From UBA11090 sp035560555 (GTDB lineage: Bacteria > Spirochaetota > Spirochaetia > Treponematales > Rectinemataceae): DNA of 64,000 nucleotides. Positions 41,957-50,697 of the stretch are shown here, in pieces; within the stretch, counting starts at the first letter, position 1, and each line of letters opens with the position of its first letter. The notes beneath the pieces were generated by a model that saw nothing but the letters and a program-made list of their open reading frames with translations, did no database searches and was not told where the DNA came from. Both the position numbers and the translations under genes were made by a program. The DNA lies in the NCBI GenBank assembly GCA_035560555.1, contig DATMZF010000005.1, positions 26,169-90,168 of the forward strand. Direction: 5' to 3'.

Positions 41957-43297
41957 ATGGAAAAACTGATTTTCCCCGCAGATTTTCTGTGGGGCGCCGC
42001 CACCGCCTCCTATCAGGTCGAAGGCGCGGGTCATGAAGATGGCCGCAAGCCCTGCATATGGGACAGTTTCAGCAAAATTCCGGGAAAAGTGTACGAGATG
42101 CAGGACGGCCTTGTGGCGTGCGATCAGTACCACCGTTATCCCGAAGACATCGCGCTGATGAAAAGCCTCGGTTTCAAGGCATACCGATTCTCGATCGCCT
42201 GGCCAAGAATAATACCCGACGGCGATTGCGACGCGGTGGTGAATCCTCTTGGCCTCGCGTATTACCACAGACTCATCGACGCGCTCGTTGAAGCCGGCAT
42301 CGAACCTTTGGCGACGCTGTATCACTGGGATCTGCCGCAGGCGCTGGAGGACAGGGGCGGATGGACCAACCGCGACACCGCGCTCGCGTTCGAACGATTC
42401 GCCCGAGTCTGTTTCAGCGAATACGGAAACAAGGTGCGCCGCTGGGCGACCTTGAACGAGCCATACTGCTCGGCGATGCTAGGATACCAGTCGGGGAAAC
42501 ACGCTCCCGGCCATAAAAATCTCGATGAGACCTTGCGCGCCATCCATCATCTCAACCTGGCGCACGGTTTAGCCATACAAGCTTTCCGCGAATGCGGCTG
42601 CCGGGGGGAGATCGGCATCGTCCTGAACCCTTACTTTCCAAGACCCGCGACGAATTCCGCGGAGGATATCCACGCGGCCGAGCTGGCGAAGGCGTGGAGG
42701 TCGGATGTGTTCACGCGGCCTCTATTTAGGAAGGAGTACCCGCCGCTGGTGACGGGCGAAATGGGATGCTCGTTTCCCGTCGAAAACGGAGATATGGACA
42801 TCATCGGGAGCCCGATCGATTTCTACGGCATCAACTACTATTTCGAACAGATCGTAGCCTTCGATGAGAGTAAGGAACGTAAGTATTCTTATATGCCCCA
42901 GTGGCAAGAAGTGACGGACATGGGGTGGCCCATCGTTCCTTTCGGGCTCGAGCGAATGCTTCGCGTGATGAACGAAGAGGCCGGCGGCATTCCCATTTTC
43001 ATCACCGAAAACGGTATCGCCTGCGCCGATATGGTTGCGGAGGATGGCCGGATCCATGATCCGGACAGGATCAGGTATCTGGCCGAACATTTCAAGGTCT
43101 GCGTCGAAGCGATAAAGGAGGGGATTCCGCTCAAAGGCTATTTCGCCTGGTCGCTCTTAGACAATTACGAATGGACGCACGGCTACTCGAAGCGTTTCGG
43201 TATCGTCTACACGGACTACGAGCATGGTCTGAAACGCATCCCGAAAGACAGCGCGTACTTCATCCGCGATGTCATGGCGGGACATGGGGAGTATTGA
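41957..43297 (+). CDS. GH1 beta-glucosidase
   Basis: The protein is 446 aa. It begins with the family signature FPADFLWGAATASYQVEGA. The acid/base Glu is in ATLNEPYC and the nucleophile Glu in FITENGI. Substrate-site segments include LYHWDLPQAL and WSLLDNYEWTHGYSKRFG. Cytosolic. AAGGA lies seven bases before ATG 41957; an in-frame start at 41912 lacks support. Together with the GH13 enzyme it suggests that the transporter brings in a glucoside with mixed or variable linkage. Confidence 0.95.
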   Translation: MEKLIFPADFLWGAATASYQVEGAGHEDGRKPCIWDSFSKIPGKVYEMQDGLVACDQYHRYPEDIALMKSLGFKAYRFSIAWPRIIPDGDCDAVVNPLGLAYYHRLIDALVEAGIEPLATLYHWDLPQALEDRGGWTNRDTALAFERFARVCFSEYGNKVRRWATLNEPYCSAMLGYQSGKHAPGHKNLDETLRAIHHLNLAHGLAIQAFRECGCRGEIGIVLNPYFPRPATNSAEDIHAAELAKAWRSDVFTRPLFRKEYPPLVTGEMGCSFPVENGDMDIIGSPIDFYGINYYFEQIVAFDESKERKYSYMPQWQEVTDMGWPIVPFGLERMLRVMNEEAGGIPIFITENGIACADMVAEDGRIHDPDRIRYLAEHFKVCVEAIKEGIPLKGYFAWSLLDNYEWTHGYSKRFGIVYTDYEHGLKRIPKDSAYFIRDVMAGHGEY

Positions 43298-43342
43298 ACT
43301 CGTGGTGCGCAGGTCAAGGGAATTTAGCGCTAAAATCAACCA

Positions 43343-43382
43343 ACGACACCGGGCGGCGGCAAAACCTGCCCGGGGCGTCGTC
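43343..43382. terminator. Hairpin between convergent GH1 and cyclophilin genes
   Basis: An imperfect stem ACGAC-CCGGGC / GCCCGG-GTCGT with a GC-rich loop lies in the gap between convergent genes. It can serve both strands. No T-run is present. Confidence 0.45.
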
Positions 43383-43389
43383 GGCTTAT

Positions 43390-43890
43390 CTACAGGACTT
43401 TAGCGGCGATGAGAACGATGTCTTCCTTGGGAACATCGGCGTGGGGCGGACGCCTGCCGGTGGGCACCTGGGCCATGGCGTCCACGACGTCCATGCCTTC
43501 GGTCACCTTGGCGAAAACGCAGTAACCGGCGCCGGGACCGGGGCCGCGGTAGTCGAGGCTCTTGTTGTCCACGAAATTGATGAAGAACTGGCTCGTCGCG
43601 CTGTTGGGATCTGAGGTTCGGGCCATGGACAGGGTTCCGCGGGAATTGGACGGTCCTTTCGCCGCTTCGTTCACGATCGGGTCCTTCGTGTTCTTCTGAT
43701 CCATTCCGGGCACGAAACCGCCGCCCTGGGCGACGAAACCGGGAATTACCCTGTGGAAAATCGTCCCGTCGTAGAAGCCCGATTTCACATAATTCAGAAA
43801 ATTGGCCGCTGTTATCGGCGTCTTGTCTTCCAGCACTTCCATTTTGATGTCGCCCGCACTGGTGATGAACTGCACTATCGAATTCGGCAT
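43390..43890 (-). CDS. Peptidyl-prolyl cis-trans isomerase, cyclophilin type
   Basis: The protein is 166 aa, cytosolic. The cyclophilin core is intact: TPITAANFLNYV, GTIFHRVIPGFVAQGG (catalytic Arg in FHRV), GTLSMART and NSATSQFFINF. GGAGG lies close before ATG 43890; a frame open to 43965 has no ribosome site. It assists folding at Xaa-Pro bonds. It lies 71 bp downstream of anmK on the same strand and may be cotranscribed. Confidence 0.94.
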   Translation of the reverse strand: MPNSIVQFITSAGDIKMEVLEDKTPITAANFLNYVKSGFYDGTIFHRVIPGFVAQGGGFVPGMDQKNTKDPIVNEAAKGPSNSRGTLSMARTSDPNSATSQFFINFVDNKSLDYRGPGPGAGYCVFAKVTEGMDVVDAMAQVPTGRRPPHADVPKEDIVLIAAKVL

Positions 43891-43961
43891 GATTCCTCCG
43901 TCTGGCTGGTGGGCGCGGCCTGGAGCCGCGTCCGGCATGAACGCTCCGCGCTCATGCCCTA

Positions 43962-45200
43962 TCACAACGTGATGTTGCCTAGTATAACATCCCGGGCCGC
44001 GCCCGTCACGGCGGGGAGGTTGCCCGCCCTGCCCATGAGCGCCTCGTGGCCCAGCACGGCGAAGGCGATAGCCTCCCTCGCCTGCTCGGGAACGCCCAGA
44101 TCCGCGGTCGACATGAGGCTGACGCCGGCGGGCAGACGAGCGCGCAGCAGGTCCATGAGGAAGCCGTTGAGCGCCCCGCCTCCGCCGACGACGACATCGT
44201 CGATCTTCGTCTTCGAATAGATGAAATCGCGGTAGGATCGGGCGATGCTCTCGGCCGTGAAAGCCGTGGTCGTGGCGACGATGTCTCCGAAAGAGAGACT
44301 TCGCTTTCGCGCCTCGTCGATGAGGCGGTCCACGAAGGCCGAGTTGTACATTTCGCGGCCCGTGCTTTTGGGCGGGGCCTTGGCGAAATAGTCATCGGCC
44401 ATGAGGGCCGCGACGAGGGCCGCGTCGACCTTGCCGGCGCGCCCGCGGCGGCCGCCTTCGTCGTAGTGTTCCGCGCCGCCCGTCTTCCTTCGGATCAGCT
44501 CGTCGATGATCATGTTGCCCGGGCCAGTGTCGAAGGCGAAGATTCCCTCGCGCTTCGAGGCGGCCGGTATCACCGTCGCGTTGCCGATGCCGCCGATATT
44601 CTGGACGATGCGGCCGCGCGTCAGACTCCCGAAGAGGAGGGCATCCACGTAAGGCGCGAGCGGCGCGCCTTCCCCGCCCGCGGCCATGTCCCGCGAACGG
44701 AAGTCGAAAATCACGGGGATGCCCGCGCGTTCCCGGAGCAGCGCGCCCGAGCCTATCTGGAGCGTGCCTTTTACGGGGACGAAACCGCCGCCGGGCGCGG
44801 GAAAAGGCCTGAAGGCGGGCGCGTGCCAGACGGTCTGGCCGTGAAGGCAGAGCGCGTCCACTTTTTCGGCGGGAAATCCGCTCGCGTCGAGCAGCTTCCG
44901 GACCGCGGCCGCGTACCATTCCGAGAGCCCGAAATGGGCATAGACAAGATCGTCGATTCGCGCCGTCTCGGGCGAGCAGAGCGCGAGAAGCAAGGACTTC
45001 AGGTCGCTCGAATAGGGAATCGAGGCCTGATGGACCAGTCGGGCTTCCGCGATGGAACCGTCGGCCCGCGTGGAAATTTTCGTCAGCACCGCGTCGACGC
45101 CGTCGAGCGACGTTCCCGACATGATGCCGATCAGGTAATGGTCAAGCCTCGCGGCATACCCTTCGAGGCGAATATTTATGTTTTCCGAGTCCAACATCAT
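43962..45200 (-). CDS. anmK: Anhydro-N-acetylmuramic acid kinase
   Basis: The protein is 412 aa. It phosphorylates and opens 1,6-anhydro-MurNAc from cell-wall turnover, giving MurNAc 6-phosphate. Signatures: GIMSGTSLDGVDAVL, LCLHGQTVWH, GTLQIGSGALL, IFDFRSRDMAAGGEGAPLAP, NIGGIGN and DTGPGN. ATG 45200 (or 45197) is the start because the promoter at 45224-45252 covers all the upstream ATGs of the longer frame. The product is slightly longer than the usual 370-390 aa. No murQ is nearby. Confidence 0.95.
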   Translation of the reverse strand: MMLDSENINIRLEGYAARLDHYLIGIMSGTSLDGVDAVLTKISTRADGSIAEARLVHQASIPYSSDLKSLLLALCSPETARIDDLVYAHFGLSEWYAAAVRKLLDASGFPAEKVDALCLHGQTVWHAPAFRPFPAPGGGFVPVKGTLQIGSGALLRERAGIPVIFDFRSRDMAAGGEGAPLAPYVDALLFGSLTRGRIVQNIGGIGNATVIPAASKREGIFAFDTGPGNMIIDELIRRKTGGAEHYDEGGRRGRAGKVDAALVAALMADDYFAKAPPKSTGREMYNSAFVDRLIDEARKRSLSFGDIVATTTAFTAESIARSYRDFIYSKTKIDDVVVGGGGALNGFLMDLLRARLPAGVSLMSTADLGVPEQAREAIAFAVLGHEALMGRAGNLPAVTGAARDVILGNITL

Positions 45201-45223
45201 CTTTGCCAATCCCCCGTGCGCCA

Positions 45224-45252
45224 AGTATATGGTAAGATTTTTCATTTCACAA
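45224..45252 (-). promoter_or_regulatory. anmK promoter
   Basis: On the minus strand: -35 TTGTGA (45252-45247), 17-bp spacer, -10 TATACT (45229-45224). It sets the first transcribed base downstream of several in-frame ATGs. Confidence 0.6.
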
Positions 45253-45288
45253 CAATATGAAAAAATACTTTTCATAAAAATACTAAGG

Positions 45289-45317
45289 TTGCGCATTTCC
45301 GTGGGCAGGGCTACAGT
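45289..45317 (+). promoter_or_regulatory. Promoter of the beta-hydroxyacid dehydrogenase gene
   Basis: -35 TTGCGC (45289-45294), 17-bp spacer, -10 TACAGT (45312-45317), about 31 nt before ATG 45349. Divergent from the anmK promoter. Confidence 0.5.
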
Positions 45318-45348
45318 AGAGGTACAAGAAAAATTCCGGAGGAATGAA

Positions 45349-46233
45349 ATGTCTACTGAATCGAAAACAATCGGCTTTATCGGCCTGGGCGTCATGGGAA
45401 ACGCCATGGCCGGACATCTGCTTTCCGCCGGCCGCAAGGTGATTGTCTATACGAGAACCGCCGAGAAGGCTAAAAACCTCATAGAGGCCGGCGCCGTCTG
45501 GATGGCGACGCCTTCAGCCCTCGCCAAGGCCTGCGATATCGTCATCACCATGGTCGGTTATCCTTCCGACGTGGAAGAAGTATATTTCGGCGATTCCGGC
45601 CTCATCGCCAACGCCACCCCCGGGGCGATACTCGTCGACATGACCACTTCGCGCCCCGACCTAGCTGTTCGAATTTACGACGCTGCCAAGGCCAGGGGCC
45701 TCGCCGCCCTCGACGCCCCCGTCTCGGGCGGCGACATCGGCGCGAAAAAAGCGACGCTTACCATTATGGTAGGCGGCGACGAAGACAGCTTCGCCGCCGT
45801 CAAGCCCCTTTTCGACATCATGGGCAAAACGGTCGTTCGACAGGGCGGCCCCGGCGCCGGCCAGCACACCAAGATGGCCAACCAGATATCCATAGCGGCC
45901 AGCCTCATGGGCGCCATCGAATCCATCACCTACGCGAAGGCGGCCGGCCTCGATCCCCGGACCGTCCTCCTCTCCATCGGAAGCGGCTCCGCGGGCAGCT
46001 GGCAACTCAACAACATGGTGCCGCGCATGCTCGACGGCGACTTCAAGCCCGGTTTCTACGTAAAACACTTCCTCAAGGACCTGCGGATCGCCGTGGACGC
46101 GGCCGGGCAGATGCAACTCAACCTGCCCCTCCTCGACCTCGCCGAAAAACTCTTCACGAAAGTCTCGGCCGAGGGAATGGGCGAGATGGGCACCCAGGCC
46201 CTCTACAAGCTCTACGAGAACGGCCTTGTCTGA
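45349..46233 (+). CDS. NAD(P)-dependent beta-hydroxyacid dehydrogenase
   Basis: The protein is 294 aa of the 3-hydroxyisobutyrate dehydrogenase family. The cofactor motif is IGFIGLGVMGNAMAGHLL; the substrate loop is DAPVSGGDIGAKKATLTIMVGG; and the catalytic Lys lies in GAGQHTKMANQ. Family members include tartronate semialdehyde reductase and succinic or glyoxylate reductases, so the exact substrate is open. CGGAGG lies six bases before ATG 45349. The stop overlaps the TTG proposed for the next gene. Confidence 0.92.
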   Translation: MSTESKTIGFIGLGVMGNAMAGHLLSAGRKVIVYTRTAEKAKNLIEAGAVWMATPSALAKACDIVITMVGYPSDVEEVYFGDSGLIANATPGAILVDMTTSRPDLAVRIYDAAKARGLAALDAPVSGGDIGAKKATLTIMVGGDEDSFAAVKPLFDIMGKTVVRQGGPGAGQHTKMANQISIAASLMGAIESITYAKAAGLDPRTVLLSIGSGSAGSWQLNNMVPRMLDGDFKPGFYVKHFLKDLRIAVDAAGQMQLNLPLLDLAEKLFTKVSAEGMGEMGTQALYKLYENGLV

Positions 46234-47386
46234 CCCCCTGCCATCCCGACCGCCTGGGCAACAGCCCGACGCCGGCGCCCCGAAACATCCCGGCGCCCAT
46301 GAGCCTCTCGCCGACGCCCGCGGGCCGGATCATCTCGTGCGCGATGGTTTCACCATATTCGGCTCCTGGGAAGGCCTTCCCAAAGCCACCGATATCATCG
46401 ACTCCCGGCAGCCATACCGCTACCCCATCCCCCGCTTCCTGAAACGGCTCAGGCTCAAGGAATGGCAGGCCATCGAAGCAGGCAACGACGACTGGTTCCT
46501 TCTCGCCGTCCTCTACGACGCGAAATTCATCACCATGGCGGCGGTGGATATATGGAACAGAAAAGAGAAAAAGAAATACGGCTTCCGCCACATCTTCCTC
46601 GGAAGCCGATTTTCCTTTCCCCACAATTTCGAGTTTACGGAAAGCCACGCGACGGCCGGAGGCGACCACCTCTCCATCCGCCTTGACCCCGAAATGAATT
46701 TTCTGGGCCTCCGCGCCTTCTCCCAGAAACGTCAGCCCCTCTTCTCAAAAGGCCCGACGTCCGGCCGGAAAACGCTGAGGGAAAGTTTCGATATCGACCT
46801 GAAATTCGACCTCTCCGTGGGAGGCTGCGCGCCCTACTTCGTCTGTCTTCCCCTCGGCGCCAACCGAGCCATGTATTCGACGAAAATCCTCATGCCATGC
46901 TCGGGAAAGATCGAGGTCGCGGGGCGCGAATACGCTTTCGACCCCAGCCGGGCTTCGGGAATTCTCGATGACCACAAGGGCTACTATCCCTACCGGCTCC
47001 ACTACGATTGGGTAACCGCCTTCGGCGTGGACGATTTCGGCCGCCGGCTCGGCTTTAACCTCACCGACAACCAGGTAAAAGACCAGATCCGGTACAACGA
47101 AAACCGCCTCTGGATCGACAAAGCCATTTACCCGCTTCCGCCGGTAAAGATCACCCGGCCTTACGGCCGCGAATCGCCATGGATCATCCAGGACACTGAG
47201 GGCATGGTCGATCTCATATTCCATCCCGAGGTTTCCCACGATATCCAGCTCAAGCTCGGCATCGCCGAAATCGACTACGCTGGTCCCTTCGGACGCTTCG
47301 AAGGCAGGCTTCTCTCCCCGGAGGGCGAGTCGATCGACGTTTCCCGTCTCTACGGCATGGGAGAGGACAAGAGCGTGCGTTTATAG
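46226..47386 (+). CDS. DUF2804 domain protein
   Basis: The protein is 386 aa. It is recognised by DDHKGYYPYRLHYDWVTAFG, FNLTDNQVKDQ and the C-terminal GRFEGRLLSPEGESIDV. The function is unknown; the family occurs widely in spirochaetes, actinobacteria and clostridia. The start is uncertain: TTG 46226 overlaps the previous stop, and no strong ribosome site is seen. GTG inside HLVRDGF, about 38 codons later, is an alternative. It converges on thyX with a 4-base gap. Confidence 0.85.
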   Translation: MSDPLPSRPPGQQPDAGAPKHPGAHEPLADARGPDHLVRDGFTIFGSWEGLPKATDIIDSRQPYRYPIPRFLKRLRLKEWQAIEAGNDDWFLLAVLYDAKFITMAAVDIWNRKEKKKYGFRHIFLGSRFSFPHNFEFTESHATAGGDHLSIRLDPEMNFLGLRAFSQKRQPLFSKGPTSGRKTLRESFDIDLKFDLSVGGCAPYFVCLPLGANRAMYSTKILMPCSGKIEVAGREYAFDPSRASGILDDHKGYYPYRLHYDWVTAFGVDDFGRRLGFNLTDNQVKDQIRYNENRLWIDKAIYPLPPVKITRPYGRESPWIIQDTEGMVDLIFHPEVSHDIQLKLGIAEIDYAGPFGRFEGRLLSPEGESIDVSRLYGMGEDKSVRL

Positions 47387-47390
47387 AAGG

Positions 47391-48284
47391 CTATAGCTGT
47401 TTTCCCGTGCGGAGCTTTTCCTCGAAGCGCTCGAGCTCCTTGCCCTTGAGGAAGGGGCTGCCGGAGTCACCGTAGTCCTTGTCATCGCTGGCGCCCAGAG
47501 CAGTCCCAGCGCTCTCAACAGCCGCGAGCCGCCGCCTCAGTTCAGCCATTTCGGCGCCGGAGAAACGCACCGCGCTCAAGGTGTGGCGCTCGAAGCTCTC
47601 TACGGCGCAGGGAGCGACCGCCCTCGCTATCTCGAGCATGGCGGCCGCGTAGAGCCTGATTTCCTTCTGGGCGTGAGCGTCGAGCCTCAGCATCAGAAAG
47701 CGGAAAAGATTGTGCAGATCTATCTGCCAATACCATTCGGTGTAAAGCGAGAGCGGAAGATTGATTCGCGCTATCTCGCGGGCGAGCCCCTCTTCGATGA
47801 GCTCGCTGTAATCGCCGTACGCCTTCTCCTGTCCCCGTTCCAGTAGCCCGATGACGTGGCTGGCCTGACCGGCCTCCATGGGCTCGTTGGAACGCCCCTG
47901 CTTGTTGTCGTCGCTCTGGGAAGCGATGTCGCCCGCCACCGGAATGTAAAAATCGTCCTTCATGATAGAATAGCGGCCCGACACCTCGTTCACCCTGGCG
48001 GTTCTGTGGCGGATCCACTGGCGAGCGACGAAGATGGGCAACTTCACATGAAAAGTGAGAACAACCTGCTCGAAGGGAGAGGTGTGCTCATGGCGAAGCA
48101 GGTAATCTATTAGTCCGGCATCCACGCGATAGCTCTTTGTCCCCGCGCCGTAGGAAACACGGGCGGACTGGACGATGCGATCGTCTCCGCCGAGATAATC
48201 GACGAGCCGGACGAACCCCTTGTCCAGAACCCTGTATTCCTTATCGAGGATTTCCTCCGCGGCGGGAACGATGCAGTGTGCCAT
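47391..48284 (-). CDS. thyX: FAD-dependent thymidylate synthase
   Basis: The protein is 297 aa. It makes dTMP from dUMP with methylene-tetrahydrofolate and reduced FAD. The ThyX signature is present in QWIRHRTARVNEVSGRY (the RHR...E...SxR core), with SYGAGTKS and HEHTSPFEQV before it. AGGAG lies six bases before ATG 48284. This form replaces ThyA in many spirochaetes. It lies 18 nt after the PHP gene and is probably cotranscribed with it. Confidence 0.96.
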   Translation of the reverse strand: MAHCIVPAAEEILDKEYRVLDKGFVRLVDYLGGDDRIVQSARVSYGAGTKSYRVDAGLIDYLLRHEHTSPFEQVVLTFHVKLPIFVARQWIRHRTARVNEVSGRYSIMKDDFYIPVAGDIASQSDDNKQGRSNEPMEAGQASHVIGLLERGQEKAYGDYSELIEEGLAREIARINLPLSLYTEWYWQIDLHNLFRFLMLRLDAHAQKEIRLYAAAMLEIARAVAPCAVESFERHTLSAVRFSGAEMAELRRRLAAVESAGTALGASDDKDYGDSGSPFLKGKELERFEEKLRTGKQL

Positions 48285-48302
48285 TGAAAACTCCTGTGAT
48301 TG

Positions 48303-49220
48303 TTATCGAGAAACATCCGGAAAACCGGCGAAGTCGCCGGAAAACTTGTCGATCGTATACTTGTCCGTGCCCGGACCATGACAGTCCGAACCGAACGTGA
48401 AGAAGAAACCGAACTTTCCGGCCATTTCCTCCACGAGCCCATTGATCGCTTCCGTCTTTTTATTGCCCGAGTACCAGTACAATTCGATGCCGTCCACGCC
48501 GCAGTTCCGGAAAAAGCCCAGCTGCGACGAAATCTTGTCGCGACGGCGCTCCATCTCATCGATATCGTCATTCCAGAAATGCCCAAAATGGGGAATCACC
48601 GCGAAACCGCCGTCCCTGTGGATCGATCGCACGCATTCCCTGACACCCGGCTTGGAAAGCTTGTATTTGGGGAACTTGCCCGGCGCGAACCACTCTTTCT
48701 TGAAAATCTTGTACGTCGTATAGGTGGGGATGAGCCTGCGCGCCTTGAGATAGAGGAAGAGATCCACCTTGCTCCAGGAAACGCTGTCCAGGTCGCCTAT
48801 CCTGTCCTTATCCAAACCGACCAGCTTGTCGCTCAGGACATCGTCCATCGTCAGATCATCGCGCCTGAAAATTGTCCTCGCCCAGTATAAATAGTATTCC
48901 AGTCTCTTCTTTCTTTCCCCCAACACCGCGGCCAACATCGCCAAGGTCGCCGGACATTCGGTCGAGCTTTTTCCGGGAAAGTAACCGAGAATCTCGCTCT
49001 TATAGTCAATTTCGGGTTCGGACACATCGATTTCGCAGGCGGTGATCCCCAAGAGACCCAGGCGTGAGCATTCACGGACGAAGCGCTCGGTTCCGCCCAT
49101 CGTGTCGTGGTCGGTGAGGGCGGCAGCCTCCAGGCCTTCGCGCGCCGCCCCGAGGGCGATTTCCTCGGGCCAGAGGCTGCCGTCGGAGAATTTTGAGTGA
49201 AGGTGGAGGTTCGCTTTCAT
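48303..49220 (-). CDS. PHP-domain phosphoesterase
   Basis: The protein is 305 aa. PHP metal-binding motifs: NLHLHSKFSDGSLWPEE, ALTDHDTMGG, the Glu in GITACEIDV, AVIPHFGHF and FGSDCHGPG. Relatives include nucleoside 3',5'-bisphosphate phosphatase and 5'-3' exoribonuclease (YciV/RnaM). ATG 49220 begins MKANLHLHS. A frame open to 49262 extends through the promoter and is rejected. Confidence 0.88.
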   Translation of the reverse strand: MKANLHLHSKFSDGSLWPEEIALGAAREGLEAAALTDHDTMGGTERFVRECSRLGLLGITACEIDVSEPEIDYKSEILGYFPGKSSTECPATLAMLAAVLGERKKRLEYYLYWARTIFRRDDLTMDDVLSDKLVGLDKDRIGDLDSVSWSKVDLFLYLKARRLIPTYTTYKIFKKEWFAPGKFPKYKLSKPGVRECVRSIHRDGGFAVIPHFGHFWNDDIDEMERRRDKISSQLGFFRNCGVDGIELYWYSGNKKTEAINGLVEEMAGKFGFFFTFGSDCHGPGTDKYTIDKFSGDFAGFPDVSR

Positions 49221-49230
49221 TGTTTTCCCC

Positions 49231-49259
49231 AGTATACAGGGCCGATTCGCCTCTGTCCA
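49231..49259 (-). promoter_or_regulatory. Promoter of the PHP-thyX genes
   Basis: On the minus strand: -35 TGGACA (49259-49254), 17-bp spacer, -10 TATACT (49236-49231), then ten bases to the ATG. The untranslated leader would be about 3-4 nt. Confidence 0.65.
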
Positions 49260-49292
49260 CAATTCCGTACACCACGAAAGCCCGTCATGGTG

Positions 49293-49298
49293 TACAAT
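49293..49298 (+). promoter_or_regulatory. -10 element six bases before the UPF0158/GNAT start
   Basis: TACAAT at 49293-49298 is followed by six bases and the ATG at 49305. No convincing -35 is seen at 17 bp. It would give a leaderless mRNA. Confidence 0.4.
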
Positions 49299-49304
49299 GG
49301 AACC

Positions 49305-50204
49305 ATGTTGAACGGCGAACCCACCTTTGAATTGACCGAGACCACCCTGGAGCGGATCATTTTCGCGATGGAAGACCAGACAAAATCCCGCATCATCGAC
49401 CTGCGTACGGGCGAACTCGTGGCCAAACCGGAAGGGGAGCTACCCATAAACCTCGCTTCGCCTCCCGCGTGGACCCCCGCCGATGGGTTCCGTATGATGG
49501 AAAACTTTTGTGGCCGGCTTAAAAATCTCGAGCTCAAGAGGGCCCTCCTCAAGTCGCTGTCCCACGGCAAGGGGGTGTTCAAGGCTTTCAGGCAGGTTCT
49601 CTCCGAATATCCGCAAGAAGATCTGCAGTTCAGGGAGTACAAAAACGCCGTTCTCAGACGATACATCGAATCCTGGATGGACGACATGCGGGAATCCCTG
49701 GGGCTCTCCCGCCTCGGTCCGGAACCCGAGGAATACGAGGAACTACTGGATGAGGAGTTTTCCGTGGAATACTGCGGCATGACGGACCGCCCCTTCGACA
49801 TGGGCGCCATCGTGGAGGAGGCGTGCGCGGATTCCCTCGACTGGCTGCCGGTTTCGGCCGCTTTGCTGGAAAAGAGGGAAGTTGTGGACTTCATGGACGC
49901 TCGCCGCGCCGACGGCTTCATCTATTACATCACCGAGGAGGAGGGCTGCCCTATCGCGACTGCCGCTGGCGCCGTCATCCAAGTGGAGGGACGGTCCATC
50001 GGCATAGTTCGCTTCCTTTATGTGACAAAGGATTTCCGCGACCTGGGCCTGGAATTCCGCATTCTCGATCGGATAAGCGCCCTCTACAATGAAAAAGGCG
50101 TGGAACATATCATCGTCTGCGGTCTCTACCTAAGGCCCGAATTCGTCGAAAAGCTGACCGCGAAAGGCCTCAGGATCCTGGGATCACAGTTTCTCCTCGG
50201 GTAA
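49305..50204 (+). CDS. UPF0158-family protein fused to a GNAT-like domain
   Basis: The protein is 299 aa. The N-terminal part (about 1-145) matches UPF0158: IIDLRTGELVAKPEG, FCGRLKNLELKRALLKSL, HGKGVFKAFRQVL and YKNAVLRRYIESWMDD. An acidic linker (EPEEYEELLDEEF) follows. The C-terminal about 110 residues look like an acetyltransferase (IVRFLYVTKDFRDLGLEFRI). The function is unknown. I start at ATG 49305; in-frame ATGs at 49287 and 49299 are alternatives, and none has a ribosome site. It is divergent from the PHP gene and convergent with the Atl gene. Confidence 0.7.
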   Translation: MLNGEPTFELTETTLERIIFAMEDQTKSRIIDLRTGELVAKPEGELPINLASPPAWTPADGFRMMENFCGRLKNLELKRALLKSLSHGKGVFKAFRQVLSEYPQEDLQFREYKNAVLRRYIESWMDDMRESLGLSRLGPEPEEYEELLDEEFSVEYCGMTDRPFDMGAIVEEACADSLDWLPVSAALLEKREVVDFMDARRADGFIYYITEEEGCPIATAAGAVIQVEGRSIGIVRFLYVTKDFRDLGLEFRILDRISALYNEKGVEHIIVCGLYLRPEFVEKLTAKGLRILGSQFLLG

Positions 50205-50226
50205 ACCGGCGGTTCTCGCGAAATAA

Positions 50227-50541
50227 TCAATAAATGCCGAATTTCGCGATATCGACGTTGCCGGAGGACGTAAACTCGACGCCTTCCGTTTCCAAAAGCT
50301 GGCGCTGGAGATCCCTTCCCTCTCCATCGCACAGGGCGATGGCCCCATCCTTTTTGACGACGCGCCACCACGGCAAATCGTATTTACGCGACATCGAGTG
50401 GAGAATCCTGGCCACCTGGCGGGCACCTGAAGCGCCCATGGGATTGCCCGACCTTTCCGCGATCGCTCCGTACGAGGCCACACGACCCGCCGGAATTGAC
50501 CGGATGCATTCCACGACCATCAAGGTCGAATCTGTTGGCAT
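50227..50541 (-). CDS. Alkyltransferase-like (Atl) DNA-binding protein
   Basis: The protein is 104 aa. It matches the DNA-binding domain of O6-alkylguanine methyltransferases: IPAGRVASYGAIAERSGNP, GARQVARIL and LPWWRVVKKDGAI. The active-site PCHR Cys is replaced by WWRV. Atl proteins flag O6-alkylguanine for nucleotide excision repair and do not transfer the alkyl group. ATG 50541 follows a TATACT (50553-50548) by six bases. An in-frame ATG at 50604 would lie upstream of that element. Confidence 0.88.
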   Translation of the reverse strand: MPTDSTLMVVECIRSIPAGRVASYGAIAERSGNPMGASGARQVARILHSMSRKYDLPWWRVVKKDGAIALCDGEGRDLQRQLLETEGVEFTSSGNVDIAKFGIY

Positions 50542-50697
50542 GCGACGAGTATAGCTCGCGCCTTGCGGCTCCCGCCAGCTCGAAACGGGCGATTTTTCAG
50601 CCATGCGACGGCTATTTACATTTTTCGCGTTTTTGTAAATTATACTATGAGTATCCGCCACGCTTGACGATGTGTGAAATCCCCAGGAGGAAGACCC

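Noticed and set aside
44046..45260. A 404-codon plus-strand open frame opposite anmK
   Set aside because: It is the antisense shadow of a well-recognised kinase gene, with no domain or start signal.
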